From positions 3,001,694-3,065,693 of the forward strand of contig OY282378.1 of assembly GCA_958295835.1 (NCBI GenBank): a stretch of 64,000 bases of DNA. The letters run 5' to 3'. The position numbers were made by a program, and so were the translations under genes. Origin of the DNA: an uncultured Gammaproteobacteria bacterium (lineage in GTDB: Bacteria; Pseudomonadota; Gammaproteobacteria; HK1). The notes under the pieces are model-generated. The model was not told where the DNA came from and made no database searches. It worked only from the letters and a program-made list of their open reading frames with translations. This document shows positions 23,954-34,101 of this stretch, piece after piece (within the stretch, counting starts at the first letter, position 1; every line of letters starts with the position of its first letter).

Positions 23954-26900
23954 TCACATGTTCCGCCGATATTGCCCCCCGACCTCGAACAGGGCGTTCG
24001 TGATCTGCCCGAGCGAGCAGCAGCGCACCGCATCCATCAGCACCGAGAAGACGTTCTCCTCGCGGATCACCGCGTCGCGCAAGCGGTCGAGGGCGACTGG
24101 GGCAGCGTCTACGTGCCGTTCGTGGAACGCGGCCAGCCGTTCGAGCTGGCGCTCCTTCTCGGCCTCCGTCGAGCGGGCCAGCGCGATGGCCGTCTCCTCG
24201 AGCGGGGGGGCCGGGTTGATGAACGTGTTCACCCCGACGATGGGGAGCGATCCGTCGTGCTTCTTCTGCTCGTAGAAGATCGACTCGTCCTGGATCTTCC
24301 CGCGCTGGTAGCCCGTCTCCATCGCCCCGAGCACCCCGCCGCGCCCGGAGATGCGGTCGAACTCCGCGAGCACCGCCTCTTCGACCAGATCGGTGAGCTC
24401 CTCGATGACGAACGCGCCCTGGTTGGGGTTCTCGTTCTTCCCGAGGCCCCATTCCTTGTTGATGATCATCTGTATGGCCAGCGCGCGCCGCACCGATGCT
24501 TCCGTGGGCGTGGTGATCGCCTCGTCGTAGGCGTTGGTGTGCAGGCTGTTGCAGTTGTCGTACGTCGCGATCAGCGCCTGGAGCGTGGTGCGGATGTCGT
24601 TGAAATCGATCTCCTGGGCGTGCAGGGAGCGTCCGGAGGTCTGGGCGTGGAATTTGAGCTTCCGGCTGCGCTCCCCGCCGCCGTACTTCTCGCGCATCGC
24701 CACCGCCCAGATCCGGCGAGCCACCCGCCCCATGACCGAGTACTCGGGGTCCATCCCGAAGGAGAAGAAGAAGGAGAGGTTCGGCGCGAAGTCGTCGATG
24801 CCCATGCCGCGCGCGAGGTACGCCTCGACGTAGGTGAAGCCGTTGGCGAGGGTGAACGCGAGCTGCGAGATGGGGTTCGCGCCCGCCTCGGCGATGTGGT
24901 AGCCCGAGATCGACACCGAGTAGAAGTTGCGCACCCGGTGGCGGATGAACCATTCCTGGATGTCCCCCATCACCTTGAGCGAGAACTCGGTGGAGAAGAT
25001 GCAGGTGTTCTGGCCCTGATCCTCCTTGAGGATGTCCGCCTGCACGGTGCCGCGGACGTTCGCGAGCGCCCACGCCCTGATCTTCTCCGCCTCCCCGACG
25101 TCGGGCTCGCGGCCGTGCTCGTCCCGGAAGCGGTCGAGCCGCTGATCGATGGCCGTGTTCAGGAACATCGCCAGAATCGTCGGCGCGGGGCCGTTGATGG
25201 TCATCGACACCGAGGTCGCGGGATCGCACAGATCGAAGCCGTCGTAGAGCGCCTTCATGTCGTCGAAGGTGGCGATGGACACCCCCGAGTTGCCCACCTT
25301 GCCGTAGACGTCGGGGCGCCGCGCGGGGTCGAAGCCGTACAACGTCACCGAGTCGAACGCGGTCGAGAGCCGTTTCGCTTCAGCGTGGGCGGAGAGCATC
25401 CTGAAACGGCGGTTGGTCCGGAACGCATCGCCCTCGCCGGCGAACATGCGTGAGGGGTCCTCACCCTCGCGCTTGAAGGGGAATACGCCGGCGGTATAGG
25501 GGAAGTGGCCGGGCAGGTTCTCCTTCATCAGAAATTCGAGGATTTGCCCCTCGTCACGGAAGCGCGGCAGCGCGATCTTGGGGATCGAGGTGCCGGACAG
25601 TGAGGTATGCCGCAGCGCGGTGCGGATCTCGCGCTCGCGGATGCGCACGACATATTCATCGCCGGAGTAGGCCGCCTTCACGTCCGGCCAGCCCTCGATC
25701 AGCGCCCTGGCCCGCGGGTCGAGGGCTTCGTCGCGCAAGCGTTCGAGCCGTTCGAGCGCGGCGATGCCGGGGCCGGATTCGTGCGGCCCGCCGGCCTCGC
25801 CCGTCTTTCCCGCCTCCTCCAGGAGACGGCGGGCCTCGCGCAGGTGCTGGCGCTCGCGGGCGATCGAGACCTGCCGTTCGACACCAGCGTGATAGTCGCG
25901 CACGGCTTGCGCGATCTCGGAGAGGTAGCGGCTGCGCCCGGCGGGAACGATCGCCCGGGTGCGCCGCTCGGGCGCCCGCGCGGCGAGAGAGGAGACGCGC
26001 ACGTCCGGGGCTGGAAGCGCCCCGTCGTTCCAATCCACCAGGCCCCGCTCTTTCAGGACGGCCACCAGGCGGTGGTAGAGCGCGGTCACCCCGTCGTCGT
26101 TGAAGCGCGACGCGATGGTGCCGCAGACCGGCATGTCTCTGAGGGGCGTCGCGAATGCCTCGCGGTTGCGCTGCACCTGCTTGCCCACGTCGCGCAGCGC
26201 ATCCTCGGCGCCCTTGCGGTCGAACTTGTTGATGGCGACGAGCGCCGCGAAGTCGAGCATGTCGATCTTCTCGAGCTGGCTCGCGGCGCCGAACTCCGGG
26301 GTCATCACGTACACCGGCACGTCCACGAACGGCACGATCCCCGCATCGCCCTGGCCGATGCCGCTGGTCTCCACGATCACGACGTCGAAGCCCGCGATGC
26401 GGGTCGCGGCGAGGACGTCCGCGAACGCGGCGGGGATCTCGCGACCCGACGTCCGGGTGGCGAGGGAGCGCATGTAGACGTTCGGATGGTCGATCGCGTT
26501 CATGCGGATGCGGTCGCCGAGCAGCGCCCCACCGGTCTTGCGCCGCGACGGATCGACCGCGATGACCGCGATACGCAACGAATCGCGCCGGTCGAGTCGC
26601 AGGCGGCGCACCAGCTCGTCGGTCAGCGAAGACTTGCCCGAACCGCCAGTGCCGGTGATGCCGACCACGGGCGGAGAGGCCGACGACGGGGCGCACGTCG
26701 CCGAGGCACGCGGCATCGTCGCACGCGGCGCCGCCGCGCTCTCGCGGATGGCGGCCAGCATGGCGGGCTCGATGAAGCCGTCCTCGATGGCGGTGATGAC
26801 TCGCGCCAGTGCGCGGCGGTCCCCGGCGGCGAGACGGTCGAGGCTGTCCGGGGGGACGGCGCGGTGCGCGCCGGCGTCGCAACGCGCGATCATGTCGTCG

Positions 26901-27349
26901 ATCATCCCGCGCAAGCCCAGGGCGCGGCCGTCCTCCGGCGAGTAGATCCGGGTAACGCCGTGCGCGTGCAGCGCGCGCATCTCCTCGGGGATGATCACCC
27001 CGCCCCCGCCGCCGAACACGCGAATCGCGGAGCCGCCGCGCTCGCGGAGCATGTCCGCCATGTACCTGAAGTACTCGACGTGCCCACCCTGGTAGGAGCT
27101 CACCGCGATCGCGTGGGCGTCCTCCTGGAGCGCCGCGACGACGACCTCCTCCACCGACCGGTTGTGCCCTAGATGGACGACCTCGGCCCCCGCCGACTGG
27201 AGGATCCGGCGCATGATGTTGATGGACGCATCGTGTCCGTCGAACAGGCTCGCCGCGGTGACGAAGCGGACCCTGGCGGCGGTCCCGGTCCCGCGTTCGA
27301 TGGGCGGAGCGACCTCGGGTTTACGATCGGCAAGTGCGGGCTCGACCAT
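23954..27349 (-). CDS. icmF: Fused isobutyryl-CoA mutase (IcmF): B12 domain, G-protein chaperone and mutase
   Basis: 1,131 residues, typical of IcmF. Order: adenosylcobalamin-binding domain (DGHDASINIMRR from D37, with base-on/off His39), a MeaI-type GTPase (GITGTGGSGKSS, about 228-240, and VETSGIGQGD), then the mutase TIM barrel (TINGPAPTILAMFLNTA, and QMIINKEWGLGKNENPNQG). It interconverts isobutyryl-CoA and n-butyryl-CoA, or related short branched acyl-CoAs, by a radical mechanism; the fused GTPase protects and reloads B12. ATG 27349. It stands alone, 220 bases before the hsd operon on the same strand; no B12 riboswitch is visible upstream. Confidence 0.95.
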   Translation of the reverse strand: MVEPALADRKPEVAPPIERGTGTAARVRFVTAASLFDGHDASINIMRRILQSAGAEVVHLGHNRSVEEVVVAALQEDAHAIAVSSYQGGHVEYFRYMADMLRERGGSAIRVFGGGGGVIIPEEMRALHAHGVTRIYSPEDGRALGLRGMIDDMIARCDAGAHRAVPPDSLDRLAAGDRRALARVITAIEDGFIEPAMLAAIRESAAAPRATMPRASATCAPSSASPPVVGITGTGGSGKSSLTDELVRRLRLDRRDSLRIAVIAVDPSRRKTGGALLGDRIRMNAIDHPNVYMRSLATRTSGREIPAAFADVLAATRIAGFDVVIVETSGIGQGDAGIVPFVDVPVYVMTPEFGAASQLEKIDMLDFAALVAINKFDRKGAEDALRDVGKQVQRNREAFATPLRDMPVCGTIASRFNDDGVTALYHRLVAVLKERGLVDWNDGALPAPDVRVSSLAARAPERRTRAIVPAGRSRYLSEIAQAVRDYHAGVERQVSIARERQHLREARRLLEEAGKTGEAGGPHESGPGIAALERLERLRDEALDPRARALIEGWPDVKAAYSGDEYVVRIREREIRTALRHTSLSGTSIPKIALPRFRDEGQILEFLMKENLPGHFPYTAGVFPFKREGEDPSRMFAGEGDAFRTNRRFRMLSAHAEAKRLSTAFDSVTLYGFDPARRPDVYGKVGNSGVSIATFDDMKALYDGFDLCDPATSVSMTINGPAPTILAMFLNTAIDQRLDRFRDEHGREPDVGEAEKIRAWALANVRGTVQADILKEDQGQNTCIFSTEFSLKVMGDIQEWFIRHRVRNFYSVSISGYHIAEAGANPISQLAFTLANGFTYVEAYLARGMGIDDFAPNLSFFFSFGMDPEYSVMGRVARRIWAVAMREKYGGGERSRKLKFHAQTSGRSLHAQEIDFNDIRTTLQALIATYDNCNSLHTNAYDEAITTPTEASVRRALAIQMIINKEWGLGKNENPNQGAFVIEELTDLVEEAVLAEFDRISGRGGVLGAMETGYQRGKIQDESIFYEQKKHDGSLPIVGVNTFINPAPPLEETAIALARSTEAEKERQLERLAAFHERHVDAAPVALDRLRDAVIREENVFSVLMDAVRCCSLGQITNALFEVGGQYRRNM

Positions 27350-27684
27350 GTTCGGACTCCAGTCCCGACCGTCGCGGCGGCATGCGGCGGCGCTTTGCGC
27401 GGGGGAGGTCGGGGAGCCTTACCGGGCTCGGCAGGGGACGCACCGCCTCATCGCGAATCGATGAAGGTTGCAGGCTAGTGGACGCCTGCGCAAGCGTCCA
27501 GCGTCGACTTCGGCAGTGTCGACGCAATACGCGACCGTCTCGTTCGGCCTGACCCGGTATCGCCGGAACCGGGCTTTGTGGATTCCCGCTACCCGCTTTC
27601 GCGGGCGCAAGCCCCGCGGGTGCGGTGGGAAGGAACGTAGCGAGAATTCATCGCAGGATTGCAGCCTGTTCGCGGGGAAGCCGG
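27350..27684. other. Intergenic region with REP-like palindromes upstream of icmF
   Basis: About 335 bases without a gene. It contains GGACGC-CTGCGCAA-GCGTCC (about 27480-27500) and a REP hairpin CCCGC-TTTC-GCGGG at 27592-27605, next to a partial REP (GATTCCCGCT), followed by GCAAGCCCCGCGGG. The icmF promoter must be here; no clear consensus is visible. Confidence 0.6.
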
Positions 27685-28551
27685 TCAGCACTGGAATCTC
27701 CGATCCCGGTTGTCCTCCGCCGTGTTCCGTGTGCTCCAGCCCATCGGGCGTGGGGGGGCTCCGATTCGGAACGGGCACGGTGCGGTGAGCTCGATCTCGC
27801 CACGCGCGTACACCAGTGACGTGAGGGATTCCTCGAACAGCCCCAGGTTGGGCAGCGCATAGGCCACGAGGTCGGCGCGTATCTCGAGATCGGGGGCCGT
27901 CGCGTCGATCCTCTGGACGACCTTGAGCTCGACGTTCGCCCGGCTCGCGATGCCGCCGTCGTCGGGCTGTGCGAACTGGCCTCTGGTGTCTCCCGCGAGC
28001 ACCACGGCGCCGCCGAGTCCGGTATAGCGTATCCACATCATGGCCTGATGCTCGCCCCGGACCGGCCTGGAGGTCGAGCTTCTGAGCATCGCTCCGAGCC
28101 GCGATTCACCGTCACCCTCGAAGCCATAGCGAAGCTTCATGGTGATCTCGATCGGCATCTTTCCCGTCCACGAGCCGTTCAACCGGAATCGTTCGATGAT
28201 CACGGACGTCGCTTCGCGCCCGTCGTAACCGACGTCGCGGATTGCGCCGCCGCCCGCGGTGGCCGTGAGAATTCCGCGCCCGAGGTCCGCCTGCGCCTCG
28301 GAAAGGCTGGGCAGAAACCGGCCGTGCGCGTCGTCGAGCTTGCCGCTTTCGACGCAGGAGCCGCCGCTGGTGGTGGAGGACATCTTGAGGATGCCCTTGC
28401 AGGTGACGCGATACACGCCCGTCCCCGCCGTTGCCGCGGCGAGTGTTCCCGCGAGCAGAAGCGCGGCGGAAGCCCGAAACACCGGGAGCCGGCAGGGTTT
28501 CAGCTTCAGCTTCCCTCTGTGGACGGCCGGAGGCGTGGCCCGATATCGCAT
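27685..28551 (-). CDS. Exported protein of unknown function
   Basis: 288 residues from ATG 28551. An N-terminal segment with basic residues then VFRASAALLLAGTLAAA looks like a Sec signal peptide, although about 24 residues precede it, so the start may be further in. The mature part is a predicted beta-rich secreted or periplasmic domain (YRVTCKGILKMSSTTSGG, FRLNGSWTGKMPIEITMKL). Two cysteines near the N-terminus (TCKG, GSCVESG) may form a disulfide. No family was recognised. It lies just beyond the terminator of the ABC transporter operon and so has its own promoter. Confidence 0.6.
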   Translation of the reverse strand: MRYRATPPAVHRGKLKLKPCRLPVFRASAALLLAGTLAAATAGTGVYRVTCKGILKMSSTTSGGSCVESGKLDDAHGRFLPSLSEAQADLGRGILTATAGGGAIRDVGYDGREATSVIIERFRLNGSWTGKMPIEITMKLRYGFEGDGESRLGAMLRSSTSRPVRGEHQAMMWIRYTGLGGAVVLAGDTRGQFAQPDDGGIASRANVELKVVQRIDATAPDLEIRADLVAYALPNLGLFEESLTSLVYARGEIELTAPCPFRIGAPPRPMGWSTRNTAEDNRDRRFQC

Positions 28552-28592
28552 GGCAAGGTCCCACCGTCGGCGCCGCACGGTCCGCGCCACCG

Positions 28593-28620
28593 AAAAAAGG
28601 CCGTCGCATATGCGACGGCC
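28593..28620 (-). terminator. Rho-independent terminator of the ABC transporter operon
   Basis: A perfect 22-bp palindrome GGCCGTCGCATATGCGACGG plus CC, followed on the minus strand by six T (plus-strand A at 28593-28598), 29 bases after the binding-protein stop. It is a strong intrinsic terminator. Confidence 0.95.
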
Positions 28621-28648
28621 CTCACTGGAACGACGAGCCGGTCCCGGA

Positions 28649-30250
28649 TCAGGACTTCAGATATCCCCACTCGTGGATGCGGAAGCCGTCGCCTTCGCCG
28701 ACGGGGTGCTTGCGGTGGCCGCCGAGCGTCGTGGATCTCGCATCGAGCCAGTGGGTGAACAACGGGATGATGGATCCACCCTCGTCCCACATGAGCTGCT
28801 GCGCCTCGCAGTAGATCTCCTTGCGCTCCGGGCCGTCCTTGGTGCCTCTCGCAACCTCGATGAGCTTGTCGAACCTCTCGTTTCTCCAGAACGCCTCGTT
28901 CCACTTCGCCTGGGAGAGGTAGGCCAGCGAGAAACGCAGATCCGCGGTGGGGCGCGGCATCCAGTTCGATCCGACGATGGGGTAGTCGGGCTTCAGCCAG
29001 ATGTTCGACCAGTAGCCGTCCACCGGCTCGCGGATGAAGTTGAGGTCGAAGCCGATCTTCGCGGCGTTCTCCTTCATCATGAGCGCCATGTCGATCGACT
29101 GCACGCCGCCCGCGGCCTCGGATGTGTGGAAATTGACGGCGCCGCCGTCCATCCCCGCCTTCTTCAGATGGAACTTCGCCTTGTCGAGGTCGATGTCGCG
29201 CTGCGGAATCTCGGGGCAGTAGTACGGGTCCAGCGAGGAGATGGGGGTGTCGTTGCCCAGCAGCCCGTAGCCCTTCTGGATGTTGTCCAGCACCGCCTGA
29301 CGATCGATCAGCAGCCGCAACGCCTGACGGAAGTCGCGGTTGTTGGTGGGCGCCCGCTCCGAGTTCATCGCGAACGTCAGGTGGCGGCTCGACGGCGAGT
29401 TCGCCATCGTGGTGTTCGGCGCCCCCTCGATGATCGGGATCGACTTCGGATCGACCCGCACCGTGATGTGGATGTCACCGGCAAGCAGCGCGTTGACCCG
29501 CGCCGCGGTGTCCCCGATGCCGAAGCTCTCCACCTCGTCGACGTGGGGATAGCCCTCGTGGTGGTAGCTCGGGTTCTTCTTCGCGAGCATGCCGACTCCG
29601 GGCCGGAAGCTGTCGAGGACGAACGGGCCGGTACCGACGAGGTTGTCGAAGTCCTCGAAGCCGTCCGGCACCACCACCGCGTGCATGTCGCCGAGGTACA
29701 TGGGGAAGTCGGCGTTCGGACCTTCGAGCTCGATGACGAGCCAGTCGCCGTCCGCCTTCATGTCGGTGATGACGTTCAACCAGGCCTTGATGATCGAGTC
29801 GGACTTGTCGCCACGGTGGCGATTCAGGGTGTAGATGCAGTCCTGGACGGTCAGGGACTTGCCGTTGTGGAACTCGACGCCCTTGCGGATCTTGAACCGC
29901 CACGTCTTGAGGTCGTCCGAGGCGTTCCACTCGGTGGCGAGGTCCGGCTCAGCCGTGAGCTTCGTCGAGTAGCGGATGATGGGACTGCAGATCTGGTACG
30001 CCCGCATGAAGTCGAGCGAGGTGGTCAGCCGGTTCGGGTTCAGGGTGTCGTTCGCGCTGTGGGTGTACCAGCCGACCCGCATCCGACCTCCCTTGACCGG
30101 GGTGTCGGCGAGCACGGAGTCCGACGCGGTCAGCAGGGAGGTGGCGGCGGTTGCCGCGATACCGGCCGCGCCCAGTCTCCCCGCGAACTCGCGGCGGGTG
30201 ATCCGGCGGGCCTCGTACTCCTTCTGATAATGCTTGATGTACTGGTTCAT
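28649..30250 (-). CDS. ABC transporter substrate-binding protein, family 5 (peptide/opine type), Tat-exported
   Basis: 533 residues. The N-terminus has a twin-arginine signal RRITRREFAGRLGAAG followed by a hydrophobic stretch, so the protein is exported folded to the periplasm. The family 5 fold is evident (ATEWNASDDLKTWRFKIRKG, TGPFVLDSFRPGVGMLAKKN, TPISSLDPYYC). It delivers a peptide, opine, glycosidic or similar solute to the permeases encoded upstream. The substrate cannot be named from sequence. ATG 30250 is preceded by a purine-rich GGAGGGA site. Last gene of the operon, 200 bases after the ATPase gene. Confidence 0.93.
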   Translation of the reverse strand: MNQYIKHYQKEYEARRITRREFAGRLGAAGIAATAATSLLTASDSVLADTPVKGGRMRVGWYTHSANDTLNPNRLTTSLDFMRAYQICSPIIRYSTKLTAEPDLATEWNASDDLKTWRFKIRKGVEFHNGKSLTVQDCIYTLNRHRGDKSDSIIKAWLNVITDMKADGDWLVIELEGPNADFPMYLGDMHAVVVPDGFEDFDNLVGTGPFVLDSFRPGVGMLAKKNPSYHHEGYPHVDEVESFGIGDTAARVNALLAGDIHITVRVDPKSIPIIEGAPNTTMANSPSSRHLTFAMNSERAPTNNRDFRQALRLLIDRQAVLDNIQKGYGLLGNDTPISSLDPYYCPEIPQRDIDLDKAKFHLKKAGMDGGAVNFHTSEAAGGVQSIDMALMMKENAAKIGFDLNFIREPVDGYWSNIWLKPDYPIVGSNWMPRPTADLRFSLAYLSQAKWNEAFWRNERFDKLIEVARGTKDGPERKEIYCEAQQLMWDEGGSIIPLFTHWLDARSTTLGGHRKHPVGEGDGFRIHEWGYLKS

Positions 30251-30449
30251 TGTTGGAATCCCTCCTTCCTTGTCTGAGGAGCTTCATCAGGCCGGCAGAA
30301 CGTCGTCAGCAGGCGCCCGGACGCTCGGAAGGGTCTCCCGCTGCCGCGGCCCTGAAGCCGAAATCGGGAGATGTTCAAGGCCACGGGCGCTGGCCTGATG
30401 CCCGGAGACTAACAATCCTGTCGGCGGGTGTCACGAGCCGCAGGTAGGC

Positions 30450-32279
30450 TCAGCCGCGAACCCCAGGTGCTTCCTGCAGCTCTTCGATGCCTCGGTGACA
30501 GGCGATCCGGTGGTCCCGGTCAAGCCGGTGTACCGGGGGGTTCCGCACGTCGCAGGTGCCCGGGATCATGAGGGGGCAGCGGGTGTGGAAGGGGCAGCCG
30601 GTGAGGCCGATGTTCACCACGTCGGCCATCGCCTGCTCGGCTTCGCGCGTCGCGCGGTGGTCTTCGAGCCAGCCGGTGCGCATCTCGGGCACGGAGCTCA
30701 GCAGCAACCGCGTGTACGGGTGGTGCGGCGGCGAGAGGATGCTCGGAGTCGGACCCTGCTCGGCGACCCGGCCCGCGTAGAGCACGACGATGCGGTTCGC
30801 GAACGAGGCCACCGTCGAGAGGTCGTGGCTGATGAACACGAACGCGGTGTCGAGCCGTTCCTGCAGTGATTCGAGCAGCTTGATGATCGCGGCCCCGACC
30901 ACGGTGTCGAGCGCCGAGGTCACCTCGTCGCAGAGAATGACGTCCGGTTCTGCCGCGAGAGCCCGGGCGAGGTTGACGCGCTGCTTCTCTCCCCCGGAGA
31001 GCTCGTGCGGGAAGCGTCCGGCGTAGTCCGCCGGCAGCTCCACCATGTTCAGCAGCTCCCCGACCCGCCGGTCGCGTTCCGCTCCGGTCATCCCGAGATA
31101 GAACTCGAGCGGCCGGCCGAGCGCCTGCGCCACCAGCTTCTTCGGATTGAACGAGACGTCCGGCATCTGCAGCACGAGCTGGACACGTTGCAGGTCCTTC
31201 TTGTCGCGGTGCTTCACGTCGGGGGGGAGGGTCTTTCCGTCGAGCCGCACCTCGCCCTCGAACGAGGGGGTGAGGCCGGAGATGACGCGCGCCATGGTGG
31301 ACTTGCCGCAGCCGGACTCCCCGATGACCCCGACCGCCTGCCCGCGGGGGATGTCGACGTCGACGTCGAAGAGGATCTGCACGCCGGGCCTGCCGCCCTT
31401 GACGCCTCCGTACCCCGCGTCGATGCCCTGCAGCGACAGCACCGGCGGTTGCGCGCTCGACTCGAGATCGGCCCCGGACCCGCTCGCGCGCGGCGGTGGA
31501 CGCACCGCCGCCATGAGCTGCCGGGTGTAGTCATGCCGCGGCTCGTGGAGGATCTGATCGGTCTCGCCCTGCTCCATGATCTCGCCGCCGTAGAGCACGA
31601 TGATGCGATCCGCCATCTGCGCGACCACCGCGAGATCGTGGGTCACGTAGAGCGCGGCGGCGCCCGATTCCCGGATCACGTCCTTGAACGCGGCCAGCAC
31701 CTCGACCTGGGTGGTGACGTCGATCGCGGTGGTCGGCTCGTCGAACACCAGCAGGTCCGGTCCGCACGACATCGCCATCACCGCGAGCAGGCGCTGGAGC
31801 TGCCCCCCGCTCACCTGGTGCGGGTACTTCCGGCCGATGCGTTCCGGCTCCGGGAGCCGCATCCGGCCGGCCAGGTCAACCATCTGCGTGTCGGCCTCCG
31901 CCTGCGGCATCGTGCCGTGGACGGCCGGGCCTTCGGTGATCTGGGCGGCGAGGGTGTGGGCGACGTTGAACGCGGCGGCGGCCGACTGTGCGATGTACGC
32001 GACGCGCCGGCCTCGCATCTCGCGCTTCTGCTCCAGGGAGAGGTCGAGCACCGGGGTGCCGTCGAACAGCACCTCGCCGCCGGTGAAACGGCAGCCTGGC
32101 CGCGCGTAGGCGAGCGAAGACAGCGCGATGGTCGACTTCCCGGCGCCCGATTCGCCGATCAGCGCCAGCACTTCTCCGCGACGGGCCTCGAGCGAGACGC
32201 CCCGGACGATCGGCATCCACTCGCCGGTGGGGCGCCGGCCCTCCATGCGCAGGTCCTCGATCCGGAGCAGGGCGCTCAT
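30450..32279 (-). CDS. ABC transporter ATP-binding protein, two nucleotide-binding domains fused (DppDF-like)
   Basis: 609 residues. Domain 1 has Walker A GESGAGKST, signature VSGGQLQR and Walker B LLVFDEP; domain 2 has GESGCGKST, ELSGGEKQR and VILCDEV. The C-terminal oligopeptide extension with a cysteine pattern (GCPFHTRCPLM and GTCDV) matches the Dpp/Opp accessory motif, which in some homologues binds Fe-S. The two ATPases are normally separate DppD and DppF; here they are one chain. ATG 32279 overlaps the upstream permease stop (ATGA), so translation is coupled. It powers uptake of the family 5 ligand. Confidence 0.95.
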   Translation of the reverse strand: MSALLRIEDLRMEGRRPTGEWMPIVRGVSLEARRGEVLALIGESGAGKSTIALSSLAYARPGCRFTGGEVLFDGTPVLDLSLEQKREMRGRRVAYIAQSAAAAFNVAHTLAAQITEGPAVHGTMPQAEADTQMVDLAGRMRLPEPERIGRKYPHQVSGGQLQRLLAVMAMSCGPDLLVFDEPTTAIDVTTQVEVLAAFKDVIRESGAAALYVTHDLAVVAQMADRIIVLYGGEIMEQGETDQILHEPRHDYTRQLMAAVRPPPRASGSGADLESSAQPPVLSLQGIDAGYGGVKGGRPGVQILFDVDVDIPRGQAVGVIGESGCGKSTMARVISGLTPSFEGEVRLDGKTLPPDVKHRDKKDLQRVQLVLQMPDVSFNPKKLVAQALGRPLEFYLGMTGAERDRRVGELLNMVELPADYAGRFPHELSGGEKQRVNLARALAAEPDVILCDEVTSALDTVVGAAIIKLLESLQERLDTAFVFISHDLSTVASFANRIVVLYAGRVAEQGPTPSILSPPHHPYTRLLLSSVPEMRTGWLEDHRATREAEQAMADVVNIGLTGCPFHTRCPLMIPGTCDVRNPPVHRLDRDHRIACHRGIEELQEAPGVRG

Positions 32280-33154
32280 TTCACCAGCTCGTCCGAGATG
32301 TCCTTCTGCGCGCGGGCGAGGTTCCAGTCGACCAGGAAGTTGATCGAGAGGGTCACCGTGAAGATGGCCAGCGCGGGCAGGAGGACGGCGGCGGCGCCGA
32401 CGAAGATGCCGGTCATGTTGTCCTTCACCATCGACCCCCAGTCGGCGTAAGGGGGCTGCACCCCGAGCCCGAGGAACGACAGCGCGCTCAGCAGCAGGAT
32501 CGAGAACGTGTAGCGCAGGCCGAAGTCGGTCGAGAGCGGTACGAAGGCATTGGGGAGCACCTCGTTCCAGAGGATCCACCACAGGCTCTCGCCGCGGGCC
32601 CGGGCCACCTCGACGAAGTCCTGGGTCATCGTGTTCACCGCCAGCGCGCGGGAGATGCGGAACACCCGGGTCGCCTCGATGAAGCCGATCGCGCACACCA
32701 GCGCGGCGAGCGAGGTGCCGAAGATCGACACGATGAGCAACGCCAGCATGATGGTCGGAAACGAGATGAACGCATCGACGACGCGGCTGATGACGGAGTC
32801 GGTCCAGCCTCCCGCGATGCCCGCGATGAACCCGGTCACCACGCCGAGGACGAAGGCGAGGATGGTGGCGACGAGGGCGAGCGAGAGGGTGGTCCGGGCG
32901 CCGTAGATGAGCCTGGACGCGAGGTCTCGTCCGAGGTAGTCGGAGCCGAGCAGCAGCCCTTCGTCTCCGATCGGTGCGAACGAGGTTCCGGTCACGATCG
33001 CGCTCTCCGTATGCGGCGCGATGTACGGGGCGAAGAGGGCGGCGAAGAGCCAGAACAGCAGGACCGCGATGCAGACGTAGCCGTAGACCCCCAGCGGCGG
33101 GAACCGGAATCCTCGCCGGATGGGGGCGGCGGTCGCGCCGGGGGCGGGACTCAT
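32276..33154 (-). CDS. ABC transporter permease (DppC-like)
   Basis: 292 residues from ATG 33154. One N-terminal membrane segment (YVCIAVLLFWLFAALFAPY), then the DppC family core with further membrane helices (ALVATILAFVLGVVTGFIAG, AALLIV-type stretch) and the EAA loop region EVARARGESLWWILWNEVLPN that contacts the ATPase. It pairs with the DppB-like permease in the inner membrane. Its start overlaps the preceding gene's stop and its stop overlaps the ATPase start, both as ATGA. Confidence 0.94.
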   Translation of the reverse strand: MSPAPGATAAPIRRGFRFPPLGVYGYVCIAVLLFWLFAALFAPYIAPHTESAIVTGTSFAPIGDEGLLLGSDYLGRDLASRLIYGARTTLSLALVATILAFVLGVVTGFIAGIAGGWTDSVISRVVDAFISFPTIMLALLIVSIFGTSLAALVCAIGFIEATRVFRISRALAVNTMTQDFVEVARARGESLWWILWNEVLPNAFVPLSTDFGLRYTFSILLLSALSFLGLGVQPPYADWGSMVKDNMTGIFVGAAAVLLPALAIFTVTLSINFLVDWNLARAQKDISDELVK

Positions 33155-34101
33155 TTGGGATGCCTCAGCCTGGGATTGCTCACGATGGAGATGACGTCGG
33201 CGAGGATGTAGAACCCGATGTAGATTGCACAGAACAGCATGGCGCAGGCCTGCACCACCGGGATGTCGCGGCTCTGCACCCCGTCGACCATCAGCTTGGC
33301 CACGCCCGGAAACGAGAAGATCACCTCCACCACGACCACCCCGGTGATGAGGTAGGCGAGGTTGATCGCGATGACGTTGACGATCGGCGCGAACGCGTTG
33401 GGCAGCGCATGCCACAGCACGATCCGCATCCGCGGCACGCCCTTGAGGATCGCCATCTCGATCGCCGGCGAGGCCATGACGTTGAGCACCGCACTGCGGG
33501 TCATGCGGGTCATGGGCGCGAGCACCGCGAACACCAGCGTCATCACCGGCAGGAACATCGCCCGCGCGATCTGCTGGAAGGTCGGGTCCTGCGAGAGGTA
33601 GGACACCGCCGGCACCCACCGCAGCTCGATCGCGAAGAGCATCACGAGCAGGGTGGCGATGAGGAACTCGGGGCCGGAGATCACGATCAGGGTACCGAAC
33701 GTGATCGCCCGGTCGAAGAGCGATCCGGGGTACATCGCGGCGATCAGCCCGAGGCTGAGCGCCAGCGGTACCGCGATGGCCGCGGTCAGGCCGCCGAGGG
33801 TCAAGGTGGTCGGCAGGCGGATGCCGATCATCTCGGCGATCGAACGGCCCGTGCCGAGCGCCTCGCCCACTTCGCCCCGCAACAGGCCGCCGAGCCAGTC
33901 CAGGTAACGCACCCAGGCGGGCCGGTACAGTCCGAGCTCCTCGCGAATGGCGTGCAGGGTCTCCTCGGTGGCGCCCTGCCCGAGGATCGCGTCGGCCACG
34001 TCACCGGGCAGGATCTCGATCCCGAAGAAGACGAGCGCCGACATCACCCAGATGGTGATGACTCCGAGCACCATGCGACGGACGATGAGATTCGCGATCA
34101 T
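33151..34101 (-). CDS. ABC transporter permease (DppB-like)
   Basis: 316 residues from ATG 34101, the first gene of the transporter operon. It begins with a membrane helix (RMVLGVITIWVMSALVFFG) followed by the periplasmic loop (LPGDVADAILGQGATEET) and five more helices; the EAA motif region is AILKGVPRMRIVLWHALPNAF. It forms the channel with the DppC-like subunit. The upstream 206 bases carry no gene and should contain the operon promoter, though no consensus is obvious. Confidence 0.94.
   Translation of the reverse strand: MIANLIVRRMVLGVITIWVMSALVFFGIEILPGDVADAILGQGATEETLHAIREELGLYRPAWVRYLDWLGGLLRGEVGEALGTGRSIAEMIGIRLPTTLTLGGLTAAIAVPLALSLGLIAAMYPGSLFDRAITFGTLIVISGPEFLIATLLVMLFAIELRWVPAVSYLSQDPTFQQIARAMFLPVMTLVFAVLAPMTRMTRSAVLNVMASPAIEMAILKGVPRMRIVLWHALPNAFAPIVNVIAINLAYLITGVVVVEVIFSFPGVAKLMVDGVQSRDIPVVQACAMLFCAIYIGFYILADVISIVSNPRLRHPK

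Noticed and set aside
23954..27349. Cobalamin riboswitch for icmF
   Set aside because: No B12-box-like sequence was seen in 27350-27684; only REP-like palindromes occur.
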